NCBI GenBank assembly: GCA_005787035.1
Contig: SYCI01000118.1
Coordinates: 1-38,354, forward strand
From: Actinomycetota bacterium
Lineage (GTDB): Bacteria > Actinomycetota > Acidimicrobiia > Acidimicrobiales > Ilumatobacteraceae
Length of the DNA: 38,354 nt
Reading direction: 5' to 3'
The first letter of the stretch is position 1, and every line of letters starts with the position of its first letter. Of this stretch, positions 31,536 to 38,354 are shown piece by piece. The position numbers and the translations under genes were made by a program. A model generated the notes under the pieces. It had not been told where the DNA came from and did no database searches. It saw nothing but the letters and a program-made list of their open reading frames with translations.

Positions 31536-32248
31536 CGCTCGACGATCGCAGTTTCGACGTGTCCCGGCCCTTCATGGAGTTGACCGGGGTGTCCCGTGTC
31601 TACGGTTCCGGTGCCGCCGAAGTGTGGGCCCTACGCGGGGTCGATCTGCGGATCATGCCGGGGGACTTCGTTTCGATCGTCGGGCCGTCCGGATCCGGAA
31701 AGTCGACCATGCTCGGTTTGCTCGGTTGCCTCGACGTCCCGACGGAAGGCACCATCGAAGTCGACGGTGAAGAGGTCACCCGCCTCGCCGATGCGGCGCG
31801 AACCCGTGTGAGGGGTCGCAGCATCGGTTTCGTCTTTCAGCAGTTCCACTTGATTCCCCACCTCGACGCCGTTTCGAACGTGGAGACCGCCCTTTTGTAT
31901 CGATCGATGAAGCCACTCGAGCGACGGGAGAAAGCGTTGGCTTCCCTCGAGAAGGTCGGCTTGGCCCATCGGCACGACCATCGACCGGTTCAGCTCTCCG
32001 GTGGCGAGCAGCAGCGAGTCGCGTTGGCACGGGCGCTCGTCACCGACCCGAAGATTCTTCTGGCCGATGAACCGACGGGAGCCCTCGACACCAAGAATGC
32101 CGCCAATGTCATGGAGATCCTGAGCGGGTTGCAGTCGATCGAGCGTGCCGTGGTGATCGTGACGCACGACGTCGGGATCGCCAACTCGGCAGCCCGCAAA
32201 GTGTCCATGCTCGACGGTCGCATCGTGAGTGACGAGGTCCTCCGGTGA
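31532..32248 (+). CDS. ABC transporter ATP-binding protein (MacB/LolD-like)
   Basis: ATPase of a MacB-type exporter, 238 residues. It has Walker A VGPSGSGKST, the Q-loop region GFVFQQFHLIPHLDAV, and the signature LSGGEQQRVALARAL. Walker B is ILLADEPTGALD and the H-loop is VIVTHD. The N-terminal insertion-free sequence and the MacB/LolD motif FQQFHLIPHL point to the type VII mechanotransmission family rather than an importer. ATG 31532 overlaps the adaptor stop by four bases and the permease GTG overlaps its stop by four, so all three proteins are produced from one transcript. Confidence 0.95.
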   Translation: MTLDDRSFDVSRPFMELTGVSRVYGSGAAEVWALRGVDLRIMPGDFVSIVGPSGSGKSTMLGLLGCLDVPTEGTIEVDGEEVTRLADAARTRVRGRSIGFVFQQFHLIPHLDAVSNVETALLYRSMKPLERREKALASLEKVGLAHRHDHRPVQLSGGEQQRVALARALVTDPKILLADEPTGALDTKNAANVMEILSGLQSIERAVVIVTHDVGIANSAARKVSMLDGRIVSDEVLR

Positions 32249-33447
32249 ACAGCACCTTCCGGGATCTCCTTCGGGTCGCGACCACCGGTCTCTTGGCGCG
32301 CAAGATTCGTACGCTCCTCCTCCTTCTCGGTCCGATGATCGGAGTGGCGGCGATCATCGCGGCCGTCGGTCTGACCGACTCGGCCAAAGGAGACCTGAAG
32401 GCCAAGGTCGACAAACTCGGCACGAACCTGATCGAGGCCTCGGCGGCGAGCAGTTTCGGAGGACAGGATCCAACCCTCCCGATCGATGCCGCCGAACGTG
32501 CTCTCAGCGTCGTAGTGATCGAAAAGGTCAGCACGATTCGCGAACTGCAGAACGTGATCGTGACTCCTTACGAAGAAGCCCGCGAGAACTTCGAAACGGT
32601 CCCGGTTCCGGTCCTGGCCGCCGACTCCTTGCTTCCCGAGGTCTTGGAGGTTCCGCTTCTCTCCGGTCGTTGGATCAACGGTTTCGACGAAGCGGGTCGC
32701 GCCCGGACCGCCGTGATCGGTGCCGGACTCGCCGACGAGTTCGACTACCTGCCCGGTGAACTACGAACCATCGAATTGAACGGTCTCCGCTACGCGGTCG
32801 TGGGTGTTCTCGACCGAGTCGAACTCGAACCCGGTTTCGACAATGCGGTGTTCATTCCGTTCACCGCGGCGGCTGACGATTTCCTCGACCTCGGGGTCAA
32901 CGACGACATCGAACCGAACAAGCTGTATGCCCGTTCCGTGGAAGGTTCGGAGAACGACGCCGCCGAAGCACTCAAAGTGGCCGTGAATCTGGGCGGGCCT
33001 CAGGATGTCTCGACCGAGATCAAGAGCGAAGCGCTCGAACTCGCCGCTCAGAGTGACCGACAGCTCCAGTTGATCGTCGTTTCGATGGGTCTGCTGGCGA
33101 TCATCGTCGGCGGACTCGGCATCGCGAACGTGATGTCGATTTCGGTGATCCAGCGTTCGGCCGAGATCGGCATTCGCCGCGCTCTCGGCCACACCCGGCG
33201 CATCATCGCCCTCCAATTCCTGTTGGAGGCCGTCTTCGTGGGGATCGTGGGTGGACTGCTCGGCGTGCTGCTCGGAATGTTCGCGATTTTCGTGGGCGTC
33301 AGTATCGCCGGCTGGGTGTTCGTGATGGCCTCGTGGTTGGCCCCCGGCGGCATCCTGTTGGCCATCGTGATCTCGGTACTCGCCGGCCTGTATCCGGCCG
33401 TTCGCGCCGCTCGGCTCGAACCCCTCGAGACACTCCGTCTCGGCTGA
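32245..33447 (+). CDS. ABC transporter permease (MacB/FtsX-type)
   Basis: A 400-residue permease. The N-terminus LLARKIRTLLLLLGPMIGVA is the first membrane helix. A large extracytoplasmic MacB-type core domain (about residues 45-260) follows. Three C-terminal membrane helices complete it: about 270-295 (LIVVSMGLLAIIVGGLGIAN), 325-355 and 365-385. The coupling-helix region SVIQRSAEIGIRRALGHTRR and the ending LYPAVRAARLEPLETLRLG are characteristic of FtsX/MacB. MacB-type systems move substrates out of the periplasm or across the envelope by mechanotransmission. Substrate unknown. The next gene (LLM) is convergent after 21 bases, without a hairpin-plus-T-run terminator. Confidence 0.95.
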   Translation: MNSTFRDLLRVATTGLLARKIRTLLLLLGPMIGVAAIIAAVGLTDSAKGDLKAKVDKLGTNLIEASAASSFGGQDPTLPIDAAERALSVVVIEKVSTIRELQNVIVTPYEEARENFETVPVPVLAADSLLPEVLEVPLLSGRWINGFDEAGRARTAVIGAGLADEFDYLPGELRTIELNGLRYAVVGVLDRVELEPGFDNAVFIPFTAAADDFLDLGVNDDIEPNKLYARSVEGSENDAAEALKVAVNLGGPQDVSTEIKSEALELAAQSDRQLQLIVVSMGLLAIIVGGLGIANVMSISVIQRSAEIGIRRALGHTRRIIALQFLLEAVFVGIVGGLLGVLLGMFAIFVGVSIAGWVFVMASWLAPGGILLAIVISVLAGLYPAVRAARLEPLETLRLG

Positions 33448-33468
33448 GCGTCGAAAGCCTCGAACTCT

Positions 33469-34380
33469 TCAGTCGTAGGCCGAGAACAGTTCGTTGATCG
33501 CCTTCACCTGACCGCCCGAGGTCGACGACATGACGGCGATCGGCTCGACGCCGATGTCACGCCAACGTTCGAAACCCTGGAGCACCTCGTCGCGCGAGCC
33601 GAACAGAGTGCAATCGGCCAGCCATTCGTCCGACATGAGTTCGGCCAAGGAATCGTTGCGGCCTTCGTCGATCGCCCTCTCGATCGCCTCCATCTCCTCC
33701 ACGTACCCGGCGGCCTTCCAGTAGTTCCGGTAATTGGGGAGACGTACGTACACCTGCATCGTCTTGCGGTTCACGGCCGCCGCGGCCTGAGGGTCGTCGT
33801 CGATCACCGTCGGAATCATGTTGGCCAGGTAGAACCCATTCGCAAGTTGCGCCGCACCGACCCGCTCGACTTGCGAGGTCGTGTTCCGGAAACTCGCGTT
33901 GGCCCACAGGGCACCCTGGCCGATCTCTTGGGCGAGATCGAACATCCGGTTCCGGAGAGCGGCCACGTAGATGGGTGGCAGTCGACCGCTGTACTTCTCG
34001 ACGGCTCGCAACGAGGCGACGAAGTCCCGCATGTCGGAAAGAGGTGGGCCCATGGCCACTCCGAGTCGACGAACCATCGGCTCGTGACTCACGCCCAAAC
34101 CGAGCCCGAAGCGACCGTCCGATATCTCGTCGATGTGCGCGGCCAGATTGGCGATCTCGTTCGCGCTGGTTCCGTAGATGCCCTGAATGGCCGTGTAGAA
34201 CCGGATCCTCCGGGTCTCGTGGGCGAGGCTCACGCAGAGTCCGAGGGCTCCGCCCAAGGTCGGACACGCGAGTCCGGCGAAACCGCGACGTTCGGCCTCG
34301 ACGGCCAAGTCGAGGATCGACCGACGTTTGCCGGGCGAAGCCACGACCGAGAGCACGGGACGTGTCGAAACAGCGTTCAT
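33469..34380 (-). CDS. LLM-class (luciferase-like) F420-dependent oxidoreductase-like protein
   Basis: A 303-residue luciferase-like monooxygenase-fold protein, the family that in actinobacteria commonly uses F420 or FMN. Supporting blocks are AVEAERRGFAGLACPT and TRRIRFYTAIQGIYGTSANEIANLAAHIDEISDGRFGLGLGVS, followed by RLPPIYVAALRNRMFDLA. The C-terminal segment GSRDEVLQGFERWRDIGVEPIAV is also typical. The ATG at 34380 has a -10 six bases upstream and begins the conserved strand (VLSVVASPGKR). The frame continues far upstream over pimA, which I reject. Its substrate is unknown; npdG at 21292 shows that F420 is likely available. Confidence 0.9.
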   Translation of the reverse strand: MNAVSTRPVLSVVASPGKRRSILDLAVEAERRGFAGLACPTLGGALGLCVSLAHETRRIRFYTAIQGIYGTSANEIANLAAHIDEISDGRFGLGLGVSHEPMVRRLGVAMGPPLSDMRDFVASLRAVEKYSGRLPPIYVAALRNRMFDLAQEIGQGALWANASFRNTTSQVERVGAAQLANGFYLANMIPTVIDDDPQAAAAVNRKTMQVYVRLPNYRNYWKAAGYVEEMEAIERAIDEGRNDSLAELMSDEWLADCTLFGSRDEVLQGFERWRDIGVEPIAVMSSTSGGQVKAINELFSAYD

Positions 34381-34386
34381 GGTTCG

Positions 34387-34392
34387 ACCGTA
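34387..34392 (-). promoter_or_regulatory. Predicted leaderless -10 element for the LLM gene
   Basis: On the minus strand TACGGT is followed by six bases (CGAACC) and the ATG at 34380. It fits TANNNT at leaderless spacing. Confidence 0.45.
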
Positions 34393-34427
34393 GTGCAGGC
34401 CTTCTCGGGTCGAGTGAGACGAGTCGG

Positions 34428-34433
34428 TAGTTT
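34428..34433 (+). promoter_or_regulatory. Possible -10 element for pimA
   Basis: TAGTTT fits TANNNT and lies ten bases before ATG 34444, slightly farther than at the other leaderless-type sites. A GAGAAG purine run sits between, so a very short leader with a weak Shine-Dalgarno site is also possible. Confidence 0.35.
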
Positions 34434-34443
34434 GAGAAGCCTG

Positions 34444-35664
34444 ATGACTCAGATCTCCGAGCCTCTGGGTCGACACGACGAATCCCTGCGTGTCGCGCTG
34501 ATCTGCCCGTACAGCCTCACCATTCCCGGGGGAGTGCAGGGTCAGGTGCTCGGCCTCGCCCGCGCTCTCCGTCGGCTCGGTCACGAAGTCCGTGTTCTCG
34601 GCCCTTGTGACGGCGCTCCGCCCGAGACCTACGTGACGCCGCTCGGTGACTCGCTTCCCACGGCCGTCAACGGCTCGATCGCGCCACTGGCCCCGGATCC
34701 GTCGGCCGCACTTCGAACCATTCGGGCGCTGCGTGACGAAGAGTTCGACGTACTGCATGTCCACGAGCCTCTTTCGCCCGGACCGAGCATGACCACCCTT
34801 CTGATGCGCACCGCACCGATCGTCGCAACTTTCCATGCGGCCGGTGACAGCGCGAGTTATCGGTACCTGAACTCGATCGTTCGAAATCTCGCCAATTCGA
34901 TCGACCTGCGATTCGCAGTGTCGAAGGACGCACTCCAGCTCGCCGAGCGGTATCTGGGTGGGGAGTACGAAGTTTTACCCAACGGTGTCGAACTCGACCG
35001 CTACCTCGATGTGGATCCCGGTCAGCCGCGGCAGCGGGCGATCTTCTTCTGTGGACGTCACGAGCCGCGCAAAGGACTCGAGATACTTCTGAAGGCCCAT
35101 CACGATCTCGCCGAGGATGTCGAGCTCTGGATCGCGTCCGATGGCCCGGAGACGGCTCGCCTCATGCGCGAATGGTCGACCGACTCGCGCATTCACTGGC
35201 GCGGACGGATCTCCGATACCGAGAAGCTCGATCTCTTGCGACGGGCCGCTGTTTTCTGTGCTCCTTCGCTGGGCGGCGAGAGTTTCGGAGTCGTTCTGCT
35301 GGAAGCAATGGCCTCGGGAACCACGGTGGTCGCCAGCGCGATCGACGGCTATCAGAACGTTGCAACTGATGGAGTCGATGCTCTTCTCTGTACTCCAGGC
35401 GACGTCGAATCCTTGCGCCTCGCCCTCGACGACGCGCTGCACGACGACGGCCTTCGGGCTCGACTCACCGAATCCGGACGACGTCGCGCCGACGAATTCT
35501 CCATGGTCTCATTGGCCGACAACTACGTTGCCGCCTATCGGCGGGCGATCGGTGGTGAGTCGACGGCTCCGGTGAAACGATCTTTTTCGTCACGTCTGTG
35601 GCGTTTGATCCGAGCCAGTGTTGCGCTTCTGCGCCGGCGGCTCGGCCGTAGGATGAACCCATGA
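34444..35664 (+). CDS. pimA: Phosphatidylinositol alpha-mannosyltransferase PimA-like (GT4)
   Basis: GDP-mannose-dependent glycosyltransferase that would add the first mannose to phosphatidylinositol at the inner membrane face. The 406-residue GT-B protein shows ALICPYSLTIPGGVQGQVLGLA, closely like PimA (PYSFDVPGGVQ). DVLHVHEPLSPGPSM, VATFHAAGD and VLPNGVELDRY follow, then FFCGRHEPRKGLEILL and the GT4 signature GGESFGVVLLEAMASGT, with the Glu pair of the donor site. An approximately 30-residue basic C-terminus (RSFSSRLWRLIRASVALLRR) may help membrane binding. ATG 34444 is the start; the upstream open frame covers the LLM gene on the other strand. It is separated from patA by the exporter cassette and LLM gene, unlike in mycobacteria. 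Confidence 0.9.
   Translation: MTQISEPLGRHDESLRVALICPYSLTIPGGVQGQVLGLARALRRLGHEVRVLGPCDGAPPETYVTPLGDSLPTAVNGSIAPLAPDPSAALRTIRALRDEEFDVLHVHEPLSPGPSMTTLLMRTAPIVATFHAAGDSASYRYLNSIVRNLANSIDLRFAVSKDALQLAERYLGGEYEVLPNGVELDRYLDVDPGQPRQRAIFFCGRHEPRKGLEILLKAHHDLAEDVELWIASDGPETARLMREWSTDSRIHWRGRISDTEKLDLLRRAAVFCAPSLGGESFGVVLLEAMASGTTVVASAIDGYQNVATDGVDALLCTPGDVESLRLALDDALHDDGLRARLTESGRRRADEFSMVSLADNYVAAYRRAIGGESTAPVKRSFSSRLWRLIRASVALLRRRLGRRMNP
35649..35654 (+). promoter_or_regulatory. Predicted leaderless -10 element for lemA
   Basis: TAGGAT inside the pimA 3' end, followed by six bases (GAACCC) and ATG 35661. It fits TANNNT; no Shine-Dalgarno site precedes lemA. Confidence 0.45.
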
Positions 35665-36212
35665 TTCTTCTCTTGGTCCTGGCGATCGTCGCGGTTCTCT
35701 TGATCGCCGTCGTCGTCCTCTATAACTCGCTCGTGCGCAGCCGGAACACCGTGGACAACGCGTGGTCGCAGATCGAGGTGCAGCTCAAGCGTCGACTCGA
35801 TCTGATTCCCAATCTCGTGGAAACCGTGAAGGGCTATGCCGCCCACGAACAGAAGACCCTCGATGCCGTCATCCAGGCCCGCAACACGGCTCTGGCGGCG
35901 CCGGCGGCGCCTGGTCCGCAAGCCACGGCCGACAACGCCCTCGTGGGCACATTGCGGCAGGTCTTCGCCTTGTCGGAGGCCTATCCCGATCTGAAGGCCA
36001 ACCAGAACTTCCTCGCTCTGCAAGAAGAGTTGACCGCGACCGAGAGTCGGGTGGCCTACGCGCGCCAGTTCTACAACGACTCCGTGCTCGGCTTTCACAA
36101 CCGTCTCGACACGTTCCCCACGGTTCTGATCGCAAAGCTCGGGAACTTCACCCGCCGCGAGTTCTTCGAAGCCGAGCCTCAGGCCCAGACTCCGCCTTCG
36201 GTGTCGTTCTGA
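35661..36212 (+). CDS. lemA: LemA family protein
   Basis: A 183-residue LemA-like protein of unknown molecular role. The N-terminal membrane helix is residues 2-20 (ILLLVLAIVAVLLIAVVVL). A coiled-coil/helical domain follows, with the LemA signature RNTVDNAWSQIEVQLKRRLDLIPNLVETVKGYA and later LQEELTATESRVAYARQFYN. LemA genes are frequently paired with an M48 protease, exactly as here, where the protease start is five bases downstream. The ATG overlaps the pimA stop by four bases. A -10 site is also close upstream. Confidence 0.94.
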   Translation: MILLLVLAIVAVLLIAVVVLYNSLVRSRNTVDNAWSQIEVQLKRRLDLIPNLVETVKGYAAHEQKTLDAVIQARNTALAAPAAPGPQATADNALVGTLRQVFALSEAYPDLKANQNFLALQEELTATESRVAYARQFYNDSVLGFHNRLDTFPTVLIAKLGNFTRREFFEAEPQAQTPPSVSF

Positions 36213-36217
36213 TCGTC

Positions 36218-37123
36218 ATGTTCGAGGAGATTCGATCGAACAAACGTCGCAGCGCGGCCCTCATCTTCTTTTTCGTCCTGGTGACCGTCGCCATCGGCGT
36301 CGTCGTCGGCTATCTGATCGGCGGGGGGCCGGTGCCGACGATCATCGCCTTGGCCATCGCGCTCGTCACGGCACTCACCTCGTACTGGCGGTCCGATCGG
36401 ATCGCCCTACGTGTCAGCCGGGCCGTGCCCGCCGATCCGGCCACCTACCAGCGTCTGCACAATCTGGTCGAAGGTTTGTGCATCGCATCCGGACTTCCCA
36501 AGCCCGCTGTGTACGTGATCGAGGATCCGGCTCCCAATGCGTTCGCGACCGGTCGCAACCCGCAACACGCGGCGATCGCCGTCACGACCGGCCTCTTGGA
36601 GAAGATGAATCGGGTGGAGCTCGAAGGTGTCGTCGCCCACGAACTGTCGCACATCCGCAACTACGACATTCTCGTTTCGACGATCGCCGTCGTCCTCGTG
36701 GGAACGGTGGCCATCGTGACCGATCTGTCGTTGCGCATGATGTGGTGGAACGGAGGTCGCCGTTCACGCGAGGGCGATCGGGCCAATGGTTCGAACCCTC
36801 TCGCCATCATCGGTTTCGTTCTTCTGATCGTGGCCCCGATCGTGGCCAAGGCCATGCAGGCATCCGTGAGTCGTCGTCGCGAGACCCTGGCTGACGTGTC
36901 GGCCTGCCAGATGACCAGATACCCACCCGGCCTCATCTCGGCACTCGAGAAGTTGAAGGCCGACACCACCACCACGCATTCGGCCAGCATGGCCACGGCG
37001 CACATGTGGATCGAACAGCCATTGTCCGGCGTCAGGGACGACGGTCGTCTGGGCTGGTTCCACCGAATGTTCGACACCCATCCTCCGCTCGACGAGCGGA
37101 TCGCACTGTTGAAGGAGTTGTGA
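36218..37123 (+). CDS. htpX: M48-family membrane metalloprotease, HtpX-like
   Basis: A 301-residue zinc metalloprotease in the HtpX group, implicated in membrane protein quality control. The first two membrane helices are about residues 14-35 and 38-54. The catalytic HELSH (about residues 142-146) follows GVV, with the third zinc ligand Glu in SRRRETLADVSA (about residue 224). Two further hydrophobic stretches surround the active site. The C-terminus ends DTHPPLDERIALLKEL, a typical M48 closing block. It is paired with lemA. The next gene starts at the last base of its stop codon. Confidence 0.93.
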   Translation: MFEEIRSNKRRSAALIFFFVLVTVAIGVVVGYLIGGGPVPTIIALAIALVTALTSYWRSDRIALRVSRAVPADPATYQRLHNLVEGLCIASGLPKPAVYVIEDPAPNAFATGRNPQHAAIAVTTGLLEKMNRVELEGVVAHELSHIRNYDILVSTIAVVLVGTVAIVTDLSLRMMWWNGGRRSREGDRANGSNPLAIIGFVLLIVAPIVAKAMQASVSRRRETLADVSACQMTRYPPGLISALEKLKADTTTTHSASMATAHMWIEQPLSGVRDDGRLGWFHRMFDTHPPLDERIALLKEL

Positions 37124-38214
37124 TGCGTCGTTTCACCATTGCCTGTGCTTCGACCGTCGTTCTGTTCGGAACCGTCGCCTGTTCGTCGTCGAGTGCCGCT
37201 CCCGAGACCTCGGATACCCCGACATCTCTCGCGCCGACGACCGTGATGCCGACCGAGGCCCCGAGCACCACGGCCCCGGAGTTGCCCAAGTTCCCACTCA
37301 CCGGAACCGACATCATCGATCCGGCGGTCGCCGACCGACCGGCGATCATCGTCAAGATCGACAATGCACCGGGTGCCCGACCGCAGACCGGCATCACCAA
37401 GGCCGACATCGTCTACGAGGAGAACGTCGAATCCTGGACACGCTTCGCCGCGGTGTTCCACTCACAGGGTTCCGATCCGATCGGACCGATCCGCTCGGGT
37501 CGCACCCAGGACATCAACCTCGGAACGAGTCTCGATCACCCGCTGCTCGTCTGGAGCGGTGGTAACGCCACGGTCACGAGCCTGATCAACAAGTCCGAAC
37601 TGGTGAACATGAGCGTGTCGGCCGCCGGTCCCAACGGCGGCTACTACCGATCGACCGACAAGAAGGCTCCGCACAACCTGTTCACCAAACTCTCCAACAT
37701 CTGGGCGCTCGACGAGGGTCGTGGTGGGCGGCCGCCCGCTCAGTTCGATTACCGAACGACCGGCGAGGCCCTCACCGGTTCGGCGGCCACCGGTGTGAAG
37801 TTGAAGATGGATGGCTCCATGAAGGCTTCCTGGTCGTGGGATCCGACTTCGGGTACGTACTTGCGGAATCACGAGGACAAGCCCCACGTCGAAGCCGACG
37901 GCACCCGCGTGTCCACCAACAACGTCGTCGTCATCGTGTGCGACTACAAGACCAGCGTCGCCGACAGCCGAAGCCCGGAAGCGCAGACGACCGGAACCGG
38001 CGTCGTCTGGGTTTTCGCCGATGGCCGGTACGTCGAAGGAACGTGGACTCGTGCCGACAATCGGTCGGGCTGGACCCTCACCGCCGCCGATGGCTCGCTG
38101 ATCGAACTGACTCCAGGTCGCACCTGGGTCGAGCTCATCCGCGAGGGCCAGGCGGTCGTGGTCCCCGAGGGATCCGACCTCGCTTCGGTCCCGTGGCCCG
38201 GTTCACAGAAGTGA
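37123..38214 (+). CDS. DUF3048 (YerB-like) lipoprotein
   Basis: A 363-residue secreted lipoprotein with a DUF3048 domain of unknown function. The N-terminal signal has a lipobox-like TVAC (Cys at residue 20), then a Thr/Ser/Pro-rich linker (about residues 21-57) that probably spans the cell wall. The DUF3048 core starts around ARPQTGITKADIVYEENVE and includes GPIRSGRTQDINL, PLLVWSGGNATV and TGTGVVWVFADGRYVEGTW. The C-terminal part closes with ELTPGRTWVELIREG. The ATG at 37123 overlaps the protease stop by one base, indicating co-transcription with lemA and the protease. Confidence 0.9.
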   Translation: MRRFTIACASTVVLFGTVACSSSSAAPETSDTPTSLAPTTVMPTEAPSTTAPELPKFPLTGTDIIDPAVADRPAIIVKIDNAPGARPQTGITKADIVYEENVESWTRFAAVFHSQGSDPIGPIRSGRTQDINLGTSLDHPLLVWSGGNATVTSLINKSELVNMSVSAAGPNGGYYRSTDKKAPHNLFTKLSNIWALDEGRGGRPPAQFDYRTTGEALTGSAATGVKLKMDGSMKASWSWDPTSGTYLRNHEDKPHVEADGTRVSTNNVVVIVCDYKTSVADSRSPEAQTTGTGVVWVFADGRYVEGTWTRADNRSGWTLTAADGSLIELTPGRTWVELIREGQAVVVPEGSDLASVPWPGSQK

Positions 38215-38240
38215 GTCGGAAGAGCCCGCACACCAGCCGT

Positions 38241-38246
38241 TAGCCT
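38241..38246 (+). promoter_or_regulatory. Predicted leaderless -10 element for pdxS
   Basis: TAGCCT lies seven bases before ATG 38254, identical in hexamer and spacing to the aroC site. No Shine-Dalgarno site is present. Confidence 0.45.
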
Positions 38247-38253
38247 TCGCCAC

Positions 38254-38354
38254 ATGTCGACCTCCTCCACGACCGGTTCTTTCCCCGTCAAGCGCGGCCT
38301 GGCCGAGATGATGAAGGGTGGCGTGATCATGGACGTGGTCACGCCCGAGCAAGC
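38254..38354 (+). CDS. pdxS: Pyridoxal 5'-phosphate synthase lyase subunit PdxS, N-terminal fragment
   Basis: Only the first 33 codons plus two bases are inside the window; the gene continues beyond the right edge. After a short Ser/Thr-rich start, the translation [20 protein letters not shown] matches the conserved PdxS/SnzP N-terminus, where the protein enters the TIM barrel. PdxS with PdxT makes pyridoxal phosphate from ribose 5-phosphate, glyceraldehyde 3-phosphate and glutamine. Its place downstream of the PIM genes parallels the mycobacterial order (pdxS after pimA). The ATG is the only plausible start and has a -10 site seven bases upstream. Confidence 0.9.
   Translation, partial: MSTSSTTGSFPVKRGLAEMMKGGVIMDVVTPEQ

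Noticed and set aside
33847-34443. Upstream extension of the pimA reading frame
   Set aside because: It runs opposite the LLM gene and has no glycosyltransferase similarity; conserved sequence begins just after ATG 34444.
34381-34836. Upstream extension of the LLM reading frame
   Set aside because: It lies over the pimA 5' part, has no conserved sequence, and the -10 at 34387-34392 fits the ATG at 34380.

Overview
This window is a gene-dense, GC-rich chromosomal segment from an actinobacterium (Actinomycetota). The signs are a mycothiol ligase (mshC), an F420 oxidoreductase (npdG), a bacterial proteasome activator (bpa), an InhA-type FabI, and a phosphatidylinositol mannoside (PIM) gene set (pgsA, patA, pimA) lying between thrS and pdxS, much as in mycobacteria. 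A deep-branching, non-mycobacterial lineage such as Acidimicrobiia would fit, but that is inference. There are no rRNA or tRNA genes, CRISPR arrays or insertion sequences. No stretch over about 140 bases lacks a gene. The longest gap (23107-23241) holds two inverted repeats and a promoter.

Left block (1-9635, + strand): one tightly packed probable operon. It runs alaS (5' end outside the window), ruvX, mltG, aroE, aroC, aroK, aroB, aroQ, an Xaa-Pro peptidase gene, efp, nusB. Most junctions overlap by 1-13 bases or are separated by fewer than 20. It joins five shikimate-pathway enzymes with translation, Holliday-junction and cell-wall functions. A divergent pair follows: an Rrf2-type regulator (-) and an alkaline-phosphatase-superfamily phosphodiesterase (+). 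Then come bpa and dnaE.

Middle block (15465-24027): a protein of unknown function, a nitroreductase-like protein, a DUF35 zinc-ribbon/OB protein and an SCPx-type thiolase form a lipid or acyl-CoA set. It converges on fabI plus a DUF255 thioredoxin-domain gene (-). npdG, mshC and a plsC-like acyltransferase follow.

Right block (24044-38354): thrS, a HIT-family gene, a small membrane protein, pgsA and patA. Then comes an exporter cassette: lipoprotein, a MacA-like adaptor carrying a peptidoglycan-binding domain and Calx-beta domains, a MacB-like ATPase and a permease. A convergent LLM oxidoreductase (-) follows, then pimA, lemA, an M48 protease, a DUF3048 lipoprotein and the start of pdxS. The exporter and LLM genes split a PIM gene set that is contiguous in mycobacteria.

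A signal running through the window is the -10 hexamer TANNNT placed 6-7 bases before the start codon. It precedes aroC, the Rrf2 gene, fabI, thrS, the membrane-protein gene, pgsA, the LLM gene, lemA and pdxS, which suggests leaderless transcription. Other genes have ordinary Shine-Dalgarno sites. The most unusual gene product is the Calx-beta-containing adaptor at 29397-31535.
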